Source: a virus. From it: a stretch of 36,277 nt of DNA. Shown here one piece after another: positions 23,319 to 31,395 of the stretch. The stretch covers positions 1 to 36,277 of the IMG/VR virus record IMGVR_UViG_3300033148_006253. One strand, given 5' to 3'. The notes under the pieces were generated by a model that worked only from the letters and a program-made list of their open reading frames with translations, was not told the origin of the DNA and made no database searches. Each line of letters starts with the position of its first letter. The stretch's first letter is position 1. The position numbers and the translations under genes were made by a program.

Positions 23319-25186
23319 CTTTAGGCGAAGCACGAGTTGCGATTAGAGCGGATTTGAAACCGCTTAGATGGGGGTTACGAACTGGGCTGAACATTGTTAA
23401 AAGCGGTATGAGAAAAATAGTTCGTACCGTGAAGATTCTATCGGCGGCAATGGTTGCGTCGATTACGGCCTCTATGGTTGTATGGTCAAAATTTAGAAAA
23501 CAGCTCGCTATGGTTAGCACAATGCTAACAGCCGAAACAATGCCACTGATGAAGGAATACTCGGAAGGCATATTGCGTTTAACGAAGCAAACAGGACAAA
23601 GCACAAAGACGTTATCAAAAGGTCTATATGATATTTTATCGGCATCGATAGATACATCGAAAGCATTGGACGTCTTAGAAGTTTCTGTCAAAGCAGGTAT
23701 CGCAGGCATGTCTGAGGCGGGAGTTGCAGCCGATTTAATTACGACCATACTTAATTCCTATCAGATGAAAGCAGAACGTGCGGCAGAAGTGAGTGATAAA
23801 TTGTTTTCGACAATCAAAAGAGGCAAAACCACTTTTCCAGAATTAGCTAATTCGTTGGGAATGGTTACTTCGACAGCCGCTTTGGCTGGAATGAATTTAG
23901 ATGAATTGCTTGCAATAATTGCAACATTAACGAGAGGCGGTATTAAAACATCAAGAGCTGTGTTTGCAATTAACAATGCTTTGCGTGCATTTTTGTCGCC
24001 CGGAGATGCGGCTAAAGATATGGCAAAGAAAATCGGCGTCGAATTATCGACAGCAACCTTGAAAACCGAAGGTCTTGTCGCGAGTATTAAGAAATTCAAA
24101 CGTGCTTCCGCCGAACAATTAGCCGTTATCTTTCCAAATATCAGGGGTTTCAAAGCAATCGCAGGCGCATTGCAGGACACTATTGGGCTTCAAAAAGACT
24201 TTACTTTAATATCAGAAGAATCAGCGGGGACAACTTCTGACGCTTACGAAAAAATGACTCAAGATTTAGGTTTTCAATTTTCGAGAGCAAAGGCTTATAT
24301 CAAAGCGGTGGCAATTTCATTCGGAGATGCAGTAGGACCGCGTGTACAAAGAATGTTTGATGCTCTTATCAAGAAAATTGGCAATTTTGACAAATGGATA
24401 AAAGAAAATGAGGAGATTATCAATTATTGGGCGGCTGTCGCAGAAGAAAAAGTTGGAGATGTGATTGCTTACTTTGAAAATTTGCTCGCCATAATAAAAG
24501 ACAAAGACTGGATGGCAGCATTCAATAAACTGGGTTTGGATATTTCAGAGATGATGAAAAAGGCTTTTGTTTATTTAGAGCCTAAAGCAATAGCTTTGGG
24601 TAAAGCTATGGCGAAAGGTTTTAGTGAGGCAGTAAAAACTGGTGCCAAAGGTTTAAGAGAAGAACATCCAGTTGCGACAAATATAGCAGCAGGTGCGGGG
24701 ATTGCCTGGCTCTCCAGTAAAATAATCAAATTGGGCAGAGATTTAACGAAAGCTACCTCAGCAATCGGCAAATCGGGAATAGGCCTGGGCAAGACAGGAA
24801 TGGCGATAGGAGCCGAGGTGGGACTTGCGGGGGGGGCTACATTCGCTGGTTATGTGGCAGCACTTAGCTTGATTGCGATTAATATTAAAAAAATTACGAC
24901 TGAGTTAAAAGAAATTGTTCCTCTTGGCAAAAGAATATTGGAAGATAAATATCCGGGTTGGAAAAGTGGTGTAAAAGGTAATATTGAAGATGTTATATCT
25001 GATTTTAGAACTGGTAAGTATAGTCCTTTTGGGCAAACTATTTTTTCGGGGATAACTGGGCGATTAACCGGCAAAATCGAGGATAATGTTGCTCGGTCAA
25101 TTGAGAAACAAACAAAACTGCAAGAAGCGATGTTGGCCGAGCTGAGAGCAACCAGTCAAAATAATATGGTTGGAGCGGAATTCTAA
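23315..25186 (+). CDS. Tape measure protein (TP901 type)
   Basis: The 623-residue helical protein fixes tail length and is ejected with the DNA. The TP901-family core lies at about residues 60-300: FRKQLAMVSTMLTAETMPLM, EGILRLTKQTGQSTKTLSKG, LYDILSASIDTSKAL, ELANSLGMVTSTAALAGMNL, DELLAIIATLTRGGI, LSPGDAAKDMAKKIGVELST, FPNIRGFKAI. Two hydrophobic segments follow near 475-540 (ATNIAAGAGIAWLSS; GATFAGYVAALSLIAINI). At the usual about 1.5 angstrom per residue the tail would be roughly 90 nm, an estimate only. TAAGGA precedes ATG 23315. Confidence 0.93.
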   Translation: MTLGEARVAIRADLKPLRWGLRTGLNIVKSGMRKIVRTVKILSAAMVASITASMVVWSKFRKQLAMVSTMLTAETMPLMKEYSEGILRLTKQTGQSTKTLSKGLYDILSASIDTSKALDVLEVSVKAGIAGMSEAGVAADLITTILNSYQMKAERAAEVSDKLFSTIKRGKTTFPELANSLGMVTSTAALAGMNLDELLAIIATLTRGGIKTSRAVFAINNALRAFLSPGDAAKDMAKKIGVELSTATLKTEGLVASIKKFKRASAEQLAVIFPNIRGFKAIAGALQDTIGLQKDFTLISEESAGTTSDAYEKMTQDLGFQFSRAKAYIKAVAISFGDAVGPRVQRMFDALIKKIGNFDKWIKENEEIINYWAAVAEEKVGDVIAYFENLLAIIKDKDWMAAFNKLGLDISEMMKKAFVYLEPKAIALGKAMAKGFSEAVKTGAKGLREEHPVATNIAAGAGIAWLSSKIIKLGRDLTKATSAIGKSGIGLGKTGMAIGAEVGLAGGATFAGYVAALSLIAINIKKITTELKEIVPLGKRILEDKYPGWKSGVKGNIEDVISDFRTGKYSPFGQTIFSGITGRLTGKIEDNVARSIEKQTKLQEAMLAELRATSQNNMVGAEF

Positions 25187-26010
25187 TGGCTTACACCGAA
25201 TCAATTACGTCGCGCGAATATAACGTAACCGCCGATGGCATTTCTTTTATACGGAAATTCACTTGCGACTGGGTGGACTGGAATACCGGTGTCTTTCCGT
25301 ATCGGGTAGGATATAGTTTAGCGAGCGACCCGGAGTGGTATAACACACCGACATTCGGCTTGTATATAACGCATATCAGTGCAACCTACAAAACTCCGAC
25401 GGTGGCCGATGTTGTGCTTTTGTATTCTACTGAAAAGAGCAGGTCAACATTAAAAAAACAGCCGGATACTAAATATAGCTGGGAAGAGAATTTCGATATT
25501 GGATTATTAAGCGAGCCGGTGGATTCGTTTATAGATAAAAACGGTGATGAGCAATCGTGGGCGGAGCTATGGGCTGCGAATGTGGATAATAGTGCATTAA
25601 GTGCTCCTACATTGTTATATTATCAGCCGGAATCTTCCTACTCGTTGACCGTATATAGTTCTACTTTGTATATTTGGCGAATGTTGGGGTGTATAGGTCT
25701 TGTCAATAGCGACTTTTTTTTGAGAAACTATTTTCTGAACGACCAACAGACAGGAATTGTGAGTGATATACCAGGCGATGCCGACGATAAGGAATGTTGG
25801 TTGTTTGTCGGCTGCCCAATAACACGAATTCGATATGACTGCTGGGAATATCGAATGAGATTCATATTGTGCCACGGCTTTAATTCCGGCTGGACGTGGA
25901 ACAAACCTTACGGGATTACAGTCGATTTGTATGATACGATTAGTTTCAGTGGAACATTATTAGAAGGCATGCGCGGGATAGATACACCGAGCTTGCCGCT
26001 TCAGGGGTGA
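25186..26010 (+). CDS. Tail tip-associated protein (274 aa), possible Dit position
   Basis: ATG 25186 overlaps the tape measure stop (TAATG). The product is aromatic and beta-rich (ITSREYNVTADGISFIRKF, WVDWNTGVFPYRVGYSLASD, FGLYITHISATYKTPT, YYQPESSYSLTVYSSTLYIW, WEYRMRFILCHGFNSGW). It occupies the slot of the distal tail protein in siphophages, and WTWNKPYGITVDLYD toward the end could be a hub strand pair. I recognise no family, so Dit is only a position-based guess. Confidence 0.62.
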   Translation: MAYTESITSREYNVTADGISFIRKFTCDWVDWNTGVFPYRVGYSLASDPEWYNTPTFGLYITHISATYKTPTVADVVLLYSTEKSRSTLKKQPDTKYSWEENFDIGLLSEPVDSFIDKNGDEQSWAELWAANVDNSALSAPTLLYYQPESSYSLTVYSSTLYIWRMLGCIGLVNSDFFLRNYFLNDQQTGIVSDIPGDADDKECWLFVGCPITRIRYDCWEYRMRFILCHGFNSGWTWNKPYGITVDLYDTISFSGTLLEGMRGIDTPSLPLQG

Positions 26011-26011
26011 G

Positions 26012-26482
26012 ATGTTATCTGATATTCAAAAAATACGCACCGGCAAATTGCTTAAAGGCAAAGATATTGACGCTTTGATTGAGCGAGTTAATTTATTGAG
26101 TAAATTGCGGGGTTCCGGCGGAATTGGAGTTTCAATCAACCCGACTGGTATGAATATTTATGGCACAGGTTTGTCGGTTCGTGATAAACTAAGAAGGGCA
26201 CAAATAGCCGAAGTACCGGGGAACCAGGATTATATTGTTGCTTCGTTATTAAATGAAACCACAGGCCAGGTTGTTACGGAAGGAATTGGGTTTGAGATTA
26301 AAGTTTATGCCGATATTTGCAATGGTGAGAGATTAGATAGAGCTTCACCCAAAGTGTCAATCGGCGATATTTTATATGTGAAACAATGTTTTTATGATAA
26401 TGATGGCACGCCGGAAAAACGCTGGTATTTCGTAACAACTTTCCAGGCCGCCGAAGAATATATTGGACCGGAGACTTCTTAA
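26012..26482 (+). CDS. Tail-associated hypothetical protein (156 aa)
   Basis: A good AGGGGTGAG precedes ATG 26012. The first 40 residues are helical and basic (IQKIRTGKLLKGKDIDALIE, RVNLLSKLRG), then GSGGIGVSINPTGMNIYGTG introduces a beta domain (YIVASLLNETTGQVVTEGIG, FEIKVYADICNG, DILYVKQCFYDND, RWYFVTTFQAAEEY). The layout suggests a trimeric or ring-like tail-tip component anchored by its N-terminal helix. No family name can be given. Confidence 0.62.
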   Translation: MLSDIQKIRTGKLLKGKDIDALIERVNLLSKLRGSGGIGVSINPTGMNIYGTGLSVRDKLRRAQIAEVPGNQDYIVASLLNETTGQVVTEGIGFEIKVYADICNGERLDRASPKVSIGDILYVKQCFYDNDGTPEKRWYFVTTFQAAEEYIGPETS

Positions 26483-29211
26483 TGACTGTAGCTGTAGTAC
26501 ATGGTGAATCAGATACACTCCTAACTATTAAGGATGATAAAATCCTTACCGGACTGGGAAGAATGTGGGCAAGGGGTGGAGGAGATATGGGTTATTATGA
26601 AGGAGATGACTTCGATTGGGTCGCTATAGGGGAGGCAGATATGTATTATCAATGTTGGCGATCCGACCAGAAGCTATTATGGAATACTATGGCTTTTTAC
26701 GACCATGCGTATGAAGATGATTTTTCACATTGTGCGGCTGTAGTTAAACAATTGATTGATGACGACGAGTATATATATCTTCTGACTTATGAAATTACAG
26801 GTAATGGTCCTAATTTGACGAAAATAGATTCTAATGTGCCGGACAGTGTTTTCTGGTCTGTAATATGGCAGGTGCGGATTGAAGAAGGTGCCGATGTAAA
26901 ATTGACGGATATGTGTTTTGACCACTCCGGCCATCTTATTTTGTGCGGCTTTATTTATTCTGAGTATGGCAGTGGTGGCCCGAATCTTTGGAAAGTCAAC
27001 TGTTCCGATGGTTCTGTAATATGGTACAAGAGCACACCTGATGGTAGGTGTCTCAACGTCGCGGTTGATTCGAATGATAACATTTATGTTGCTTGTGAAA
27101 AACTTTCATACGGCGATGAAGAAGATGATTCAAAAGGTTGTCTGCAAAAATATGATGCCGATGGGAATTTTCTTGCGGCATGGAGTAGTGAAGACGATGA
27201 GATTGACGGCTTGGAAGTAGAAGTATCGCCCGATGATGAGATATTCTTTTCAACTCACAGAGAAATAGATGCCGGTGATGGAGACGCAACATATATACAG
27301 GTATTCGATACGTCATTGGTATTGCAACGGTCTTTTACACGCGAATCGCTTGACCCAGGATTGCCTTACCCCAATTCACACCCGCGAGCAGCGGCATTAA
27401 CTTTCGATGATGACGGCAATTTTCTTTTCATTATATGGACACCTCACGTTGGTGTATCCGACCTTTTATATAAGATGGATACTTCGCTTAATATCATATT
27501 TTGTAAGGAAATCAATGATGGAACTGGAGTTGCTCATTATAGACCTGCTATAAGTTTCACCCCACACAAAAGAATTTTTGTTTCCAATAACAGAAATCCC
27601 TTTAATCAAATACGGGATGAAAATACCGGGGAGATAATACGAGCGGGTTTGCTTTTTTCCGTTTCTTGGGGAGAATATGGAGATTTGGGGCTTTGGGTGA
27701 TTGAGCCTTTTTTTAAGCCGGCGAAACTTTGGACTGATTTATATTTTCCACTTAATAAAAACGAGGATACTCAAGAAGCGGTTAGAGATTCCGGGTGTTT
27801 TCTTAACCCAAATCTTATAACAGCTTTCCAAAGTGGAGTCGCAGGTTCACCCGACTCCGTTTCGGTTGGCGACAGATTTCATAGAGAAAACGAACTTCTT
27901 GATAACAACTCTTTTCAACAAGGGTATATCCAATCAAGATTTGATGCTGTCGATGACCAATGGGCCTATCCCTTTGATTATGAAGTCGCGGCCCACAAAC
28001 TTAATCGAACAATAGCTAAACCTTTTCAGAATTGGCCTTTTTCTACACACGAGGAGGCAGAAGCGCGGGCAGACAAAGATATTCGTTTTTATTATGTCAA
28101 CGCATTTATATTTGCGGCATTCAACGGCAAATACTATCAGTGCATCAAGACCTCTATTTATCTTCAAAGTCTTCTCGATGAGGAATATTACAAAGAGGTT
28201 TCGCCACCAAACCCGAAGTGGGATAGTTTTGCCGGTTTTGGCGGCTGGGGTGAGTATGACACCGAGAACCCGGAAAGTACTACGCCGCAGATTTATACTG
28301 TTGTTTTTCATGGTGTCGAAGATTTAGAAGGAGCTCCACATCCGACGAACGGTATTTATTATTTTAGAAAAGATTGGGGTAGCGACCATGCCCATTCGGC
28401 GTGGCGATTCCGAAAATACAGACCCGGCGGGATAAGCGTCGTGGGCGAATTCATAATGGCCTTTCAAGAGATAGGCGGATACCGCGAGTACACACTTCCT
28501 GCCTGCTGGGTCAAGTTGGGACAGGTAGTGCCACCGGGGGAAGCATGGTCATCGGAAACAAATTATGATGTTGATGACTGGTCTCTGCATAAAGGCAATT
28601 GGTACAAATGTACCGAGTGCGAGGTTATAGAATTTGAATCAGGTGGTTACACGCCGTGTGTTGCTTCGGACATCGGCAAAACGGTGATAGAAAAAGACCC
28701 GCTCGAAGAATATGAACGGGGCAAACTCGCCGCTTATGATAATACGCTGCGCAAATGGTGGATTCAATACGACCAGCAACTTCTTGACAACTACGATTAT
28801 TATATCAAAGGCGGCACCGGATATGGGACGCCTTCAGGTTGGTCAACTACTACCGGTGGCGCACACACTAACAAAGAGCCGCCCAACGGTATTTACTGGA
28901 CACACATATTGGAAAACGAGGAAGAATTTCGTGATTTTTATAAAATCGTTTTCAAAACCGCCACGTGCGAAGATAATTACGGCTGTATGATGGATTGGCG
29001 CAATGCGGCAAATCAGAACAGCGTAGCGGAAATCGGCCAAAACGGTACGGTCAGCGTTTATCCCGGCGCAATTTATCAATGGAACTCAAGAAAAAATTAT
29101 GTTACAGATAATATTGTTGTATGGAACGGTTGCTTTTATCAGGCGGACAATAATAACACAAATTCAGAACCGCCCTCCGGCGATTGGACGCTTTTGGGGC
29201 ATACTTCGTAA
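26482..29211 (+). CDS. Large tail protein: beta-propeller plus carbohydrate-binding modules (putative receptor-binding protein)
   Basis: Residues about 70-450 of this 909-residue protein repeat propeller-blade motifs (DVKLTDMCFDHSGHLILCGF, LWKVNCSDGSVIWYKSTPDG, LNVAVDSNDNIYVACEKL, CLQKYDADGNFLAAWSS, AALTFDDDGNFLFI), like NHL/PQQ-type propellers. The C-terminus (YQWNSRKNYVTDNIVVWNGC, FYQADNNNTNSEPPSGDWTL) is a CBM5/12-type chitin/polysaccharide-binding module. An earlier segment (AWSSETNYDVDDWSLHKGNW, YKC) looks like another. A phage tail protein of this build would recognise a host-surface glycan. ATG 26482 overlaps the preceding stop. Confidence 0.8.
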   Translation: MTVAVVHGESDTLLTIKDDKILTGLGRMWARGGGDMGYYEGDDFDWVAIGEADMYYQCWRSDQKLLWNTMAFYDHAYEDDFSHCAAVVKQLIDDDEYIYLLTYEITGNGPNLTKIDSNVPDSVFWSVIWQVRIEEGADVKLTDMCFDHSGHLILCGFIYSEYGSGGPNLWKVNCSDGSVIWYKSTPDGRCLNVAVDSNDNIYVACEKLSYGDEEDDSKGCLQKYDADGNFLAAWSSEDDEIDGLEVEVSPDDEIFFSTHREIDAGDGDATYIQVFDTSLVLQRSFTRESLDPGLPYPNSHPRAAALTFDDDGNFLFIIWTPHVGVSDLLYKMDTSLNIIFCKEINDGTGVAHYRPAISFTPHKRIFVSNNRNPFNQIRDENTGEIIRAGLLFSVSWGEYGDLGLWVIEPFFKPAKLWTDLYFPLNKNEDTQEAVRDSGCFLNPNLITAFQSGVAGSPDSVSVGDRFHRENELLDNNSFQQGYIQSRFDAVDDQWAYPFDYEVAAHKLNRTIAKPFQNWPFSTHEEAEARADKDIRFYYVNAFIFAAFNGKYYQCIKTSIYLQSLLDEEYYKEVSPPNPKWDSFAGFGGWGEYDTENPESTTPQIYTVVFHGVEDLEGAPHPTNGIYYFRKDWGSDHAHSAWRFRKYRPGGISVVGEFIMAFQEIGGYREYTLPACWVKLGQVVPPGEAWSSETNYDVDDWSLHKGNWYKCTECEVIEFESGGYTPCVASDIGKTVIEKDPLEEYERGKLAAYDNTLRKWWIQYDQQLLDNYDYYIKGGTGYGTPSGWSTTTGGAHTNKEPPNGIYWTHILENEEEFRDFYKIVFKTATCEDNYGCMMDWRNAANQNSVAEIGQNGTVSVYPGAIYQWNSRKNYVTDNIVVWNGCFYQADNNNTNSEPPSGDWTLLGHTS

Positions 29212-29223
29212 GGAGGTACTAAA

Positions 29224-29688
29224 ATGGCATTTTCAGGCTCATATCAAAGAGAAATAAGATTAACGAAAAGTTCGGCATATGGATTGGTTACACCGTCAGC
29301 GGTGTTGACAAGGTCGTTGAGAGATACACTTAGCTCGGCGAGTAATTATATTTCAAGAAAAGAAAATATCACCTCTGGTGCCGATAGTTATGATTTGCAG
29401 GGTTCGCTGACCGATGAGTTAGGTGCGGCTCTTATTTTCGATAAAGTTCACTTAGTACACTTTAAGAATTCTTCAACGACGGAGTCCGGCTCAAATATGG
29501 TCTTTGGCTCGGCGGCAAATACAATTTCACTTTTTAATAGCACCGATGCGGGAATTGTTGTACCGCCACAGGCTTCATTTACTTATCATAACGAAGCTGG
29601 CGTAAGCGTTACGGCAGGGACGGGTGATTTAGTTTATATAGCGGGAACTACCGGAGACGAATATGAATTGATTATTGCAGGAGCTTAA
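29224..29688 (+). CDS. Small structural protein at the end of the tail module (154 aa)
   Basis: The best Shine-Dalgarno sequence of the window, AAGGAGGT, precedes ATG 29224, suggesting abundant product. The sequence is Ser/Thr/Gly-rich and beta-type (SGSYQREIRLTKSSAYGLVT, FDKVHLVHFKNSSTTESGSN, AANTISLFNSTDAGIVVPPQ, ASFTYHNEAGVSVTAGTGDL). This fits a minor tail or decoration protein; a DUF name cannot be given. The lipoprotein gene starts two bases after it. Confidence 0.6.
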   Translation: MAFSGSYQREIRLTKSSAYGLVTPSAVLTRSLRDTLSSASNYISRKENITSGADSYDLQGSLTDELGAALIFDKVHLVHFKNSSTTESGSNMVFGSAANTISLFNSTDAGIVVPPQASFTYHNEAGVSVTAGTGDLVYIAGTTGDEYELIIAGA

Positions 29689-29689
29689 A

Positions 29690-30097
29690 ATGAAACGTTT
29701 TATTTTGATAATTGTAGTTTTGGTTTTTTGTTGCGGTTGTAACGAGGTTCAAGAAATTCGTGGTCTGATTGTCAATTTGAATGATACTATTGACGATTAT
29801 CAAGATGATACTCACAGAGAAATTGACCGCGTGCAAAATCAGCTCGACGAAGTATCGGCTGCCGCCGCAGCGGCTAAGATTAGCGGCGATGATGCCATTG
29901 ACGCACTTAACGCATTACGAGCGGCTAATGTCGCCTCTTCCGGCTTCAATCCTTACGCCGGACCGATTGATGCTGTTATCGCAGCGGTCATCGCACTGGC
30001 CGGCGGCGGTGCGGTTGGGTCGCTCAGTACTGCAAAAAAATATGAGCGTTCCAAGCGCAAATACGCCGAGAACAAATTGAACAAAGGCAGCAGCTAA
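29690..30097 (+). CDS. Lipoprotein with C-terminal membrane span, unimolecular-spanin candidate
   Basis: From ATG 29690 (AGGAG upstream) the 135-residue product has a lipoprotein signal (MKRFILIIVVLVFCCGC, acylated Cys probably C17), and a helical linker with acidic/basic alternation (DTIDDYQDDTHREIDRVQNQ, LDEVSAAAAAAK). A hydrophobic segment follows at about residues 92-113 (PIDAVIAAVIALAGGGAVGS), then a basic tail. A lipid anchor in the outer membrane plus a C-terminal inner-membrane span is the u-spanin layout, which fuses the two membranes at lysis. The -3 lipobox residue is Cys rather than Leu. It is the last gene before the strong late terminator, but no endolysin was recognised. Confidence 0.6.
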   Translation: MKRFILIIVVLVFCCGCNEVQEIRGLIVNLNDTIDDYQDDTHREIDRVQNQLDEVSAAAAAAKISGDDAIDALNALRAANVASSGFNPYAGPIDAVIAAVIALAGGGAVGSLSTAKKYERSKRKYAENKLNKGSS

Positions 30098-30133
30098 TTT
30101 GGAATTTCATTTTTTTCATCGTTCGCTCCACTG

Positions 30134-30160
30134 AAAAAAGCGGCTTCGGTCGCTTTTTTT
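30134..30160 (+). terminator. Strong intrinsic terminator with UUCG tetraloop
   Basis: AAAAAAGCGGC (30134-30144) pairs with GTCGCTTTTTT (30149-30159) around a C(UUCG)G tetraloop with one G-U pair, followed by T-rich sequence. The stem is flanked by its own A6/U6, so it may work in both directions. It closes the long structural operon. Confidence 0.92.
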
Positions 30161-30190
30161 TGCATTTTTTTTGAGCTATAAGTCTTTATA

Positions 30191-30274
30191 TTGTATACAC
30201 TTACAGTTTTTGTATAAAATTTTCTCATTTTTTTTGAATTTTTTTCTTGCAATTTCCGATAATTGTGTTATCAT
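30191..30274 (+). promoter_or_regulatory. Promoter region of the downstream (probably early) unit
   Basis: The best candidate is TTGCAA (30247-30252), 16 bases, then TATCAT (30269-30274) with TG at 30266-30267, an extended -10 promoter. A weaker upstream candidate is TTGTAT (30191-30196), 16 bases, TATAAA (30213-30218). Both are sigma70-like and lie in AT-rich DNA between the terminator and the first small gene. This is consensus reading only. Confidence 0.55.
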
Positions 30275-30338
30275 TGTTACCAGAGTTAAAAAAAGATACT
30301 AATCCAAATATTGAAACTTTAATTGAAAGGGTAAAATT

Positions 30339-30560
30339 ATGACACAAACACAAATCATTGAAGAACTTAACGAATTGGCCGAAGATTACGGCATTGACGC
30401 GGAGGGTACAGTTAAGAAAATTGACAATTTTCTGACTGCACAGGGATTCGAGATGTGCGGAGGCGAAATGCAACTCGTTGACAAATGGGAGAGAGGGTCA
30501 AAGTCAATTATAGTATCTTGGGAACCAGAGAAAAACAGAGTGGGCATTAGTGATGGTTGA
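30339..30560 (+). CDS. Hypothetical small protein (73 aa)
   Basis: ATG 30339 follows the leader TTGAAAGGGTAAAATT, shared with several neighbours. The product (QTQIIEELNELAEDYGIDAE, GTVKKIDNFLTAQGFEM, then KSIIVSWEPEKNRVGISDG) is a small alpha/beta domain with no recognised family. It is the first gene after the promoter region. Confidence 0.62.
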   Translation: MTQTQIIEELNELAEDYGIDAEGTVKKIDNFLTAQGFEMCGGEMQLVDKWERGSKSIIVSWEPEKNRVGISDG

Positions 30561-30590
30561 GTTTTCTCGCTTTATTTTGGATGACTAACA

Positions 30591-30635
30591 ACCCGCACCG
30601 GAACACCGCCGGTTCGACTCCGGCGGCGGGTTTTT
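30591..30635 (+). terminator. Two-tier hairpin resembling a tRNA acceptor plus T-arm
   Basis: CCGCCGG and CCGGCGG form a 7-bp stem closing the loop TTCGACT, a perfect T-loop sequence. The outer ACCCGC (30591-30596) pairs with GCGGGT (30626-30631), which runs into TTTTT. The whole is compatible with an intrinsic terminator and with a tRNA-like acceptor/T-arm minihelix; D and anticodon arms are absent. It could also be a tRNA 3'-end copy, such as an attachment core, but no integrase is present. Confidence 0.5.
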
Positions 30636-30681
30636 GTGAAGCAAAACAAGAATATGGTTTATTGAATGAAAGGGTAAGACT

Positions 30682-30834
30682 ATGACTACAAAAGAAGCAC
30701 GCAAATTAGGTTATAATGTATATCGCAGGTCGAACGGCCGCTGGAGCGCATTCAACGAAAAAGGGTTTTTTGGTGATTATCGCACACGGGCGATATTACT
30801 AAAAGAAATCGAAAAACACGAAGCAAATTCGTAA
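30682..30834 (+). CDS. Hypothetical small basic protein (50 aa)
   Basis: ATG 30682 follows TGAAAGGGTAAGACT, the same leader with the same seven-base spacing. The product starts MTTKEARKLGYNVYRRSNGR and continues WSAFNEKGFFGDYRTRAILL, then KEIEKHEANS. It looks like a single beta-hairpin plus helix; WSAFNEKG.FGDYRTRAIL is reminiscent of small DNA-binding or adaptor proteins. No function is assigned. Confidence 0.6.
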   Translation: MTTKEARKLGYNVYRRSNGRWSAFNEKGFFGDYRTRAILLKEIEKHEANS

Positions 30835-30846
30835 CAATCTCCTCCA

Positions 30847-30868
30847 CCGCGCCGGTAACACGGCGCGG
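30847..30868 (+). other. Perfect 8-bp GC hairpin in an intergenic gap
   Basis: CCGCGCCG (30847-30854) pairs with CGGCGCGG (30861-30868) across the loop GTAACA. No T tract follows, so it is not a standard terminator. It shares CCGG plus AACAC with the hairpin region at 30597-30606. A processing site or RNA stabiliser is possible. Confidence 0.6.
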
Positions 30869-30902
30869 AATTGGATGTTGTTTGAATTGAAACTATTTTT
30901 AG

Positions 30903-31091
30903 ATGAATATAATGAAAGAATCGCAGAAAATGAAGGATACTTTTCTAAGAATAACTAAAAAAACTTATAAGACAATCAAGAAGGCACAGGCCGCCGAGAT
31001 AGGTCGGCGGGGCGTGATGATAAGTCTGAAAAAATTCACCGAACAAATTGTCGCCGCCGGGTTAAAATCTGTCGGTAAAAAAAAATACTGA
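30903..31091 (+). CDS. Hypothetical small basic protein (62 aa)
   Basis: Starts at ATG 30903, 30912 or 30930 are possible; no clear Shine-Dalgarno sequence. The product is lysine-rich (RITKKTYKTIKKAQAAEIGR) and ends MISLKKFTEQIVAAGLKSVG followed by KKKY, similar to the second half of ribbon-helix-helix proteins. A small DNA-binding role is a guess. Confidence 0.45.
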   Translation: MNIMKESQKMKDTFLRITKKTYKTIKKAQAAEIGRRGVMISLKKFTEQIVAAGLKSVGKKKY

Positions 31092-31116
31092 ATTGATATT
31101 TTGAAAGGGTAAGATG

Positions 31117-31287
31117 ATGGCAAAAAGAAAAGCATTAGGCTGCAAAGTGTCCTGCAAACAAGGCAAATCTCACCACGTAAGTATGATAACTGGTATTTGC
31201 TCAATTTGCAAAAAGCAGATACATTCTCCTAACCCTGAATTTGGAAAAATGTGGCGCGGCGCCTTGTCCTCAGCATTTGGTAAATAA
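31117..31287 (+). CDS. Small zinc-ribbon protein (56 aa)
   Basis: ATG 31117 lies seven bases after TTGAAAGGG; ATG 31114 is too close. The protein MAKRKALGCKVSCKQGKSHH, then TGICSICKKQIHSPNPEFGK, has C-x3-C and C-x2-C about 15 residues apart, a zinc-knuckle pattern, and a basic N-terminus. Function unknown. A hairpin-containing spacer with an orphan copy of the leader follows. Confidence 0.6.
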   Translation: MAKRKALGCKVSCKQGKSHHVSMITGICSICKKQIHSPNPEFGKMWRGALSSAFGK

Positions 31288-31395
31288 AACTTTAATGTAA
31301 AGGGGTAAAATAAATAGAACAGTTTTACCCGAATCTCGTTCCTCTGCCGACTCGCTTCGGCAGGGGGCGGGATATAAAGAAAGTGAGGTTTGAAA
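31288..31395 (+). other. Structured intergenic region with orphan ribosome-binding leader
   Basis: A copy of the leader (TAAAGGGGTAA, 31298-31308) is followed by TAA/TAG instead of a start. GGGTAAAA (31303-31310) pairs with TTTTACCC (31323-31330). A second hairpin, CCTCTGCCGA (31341-31350) with TCGGCAGGGG (31357-31366), closes a 6-nt loop. No gene fits here. It may be a decayed gene leader, a small RNA or a control element for the next gene. Confidence 0.5.

Noticed and set aside
23263-23748. 161-codon minus-strand frame
   Set aside because: It is a shadow of the tape measure N-terminus, with no ribosome-binding site or domain.
30591-30635. Complete tRNA gene
   Set aside because: No D arm or anticodon arm can be found between or upstream of the acceptor-like strands.
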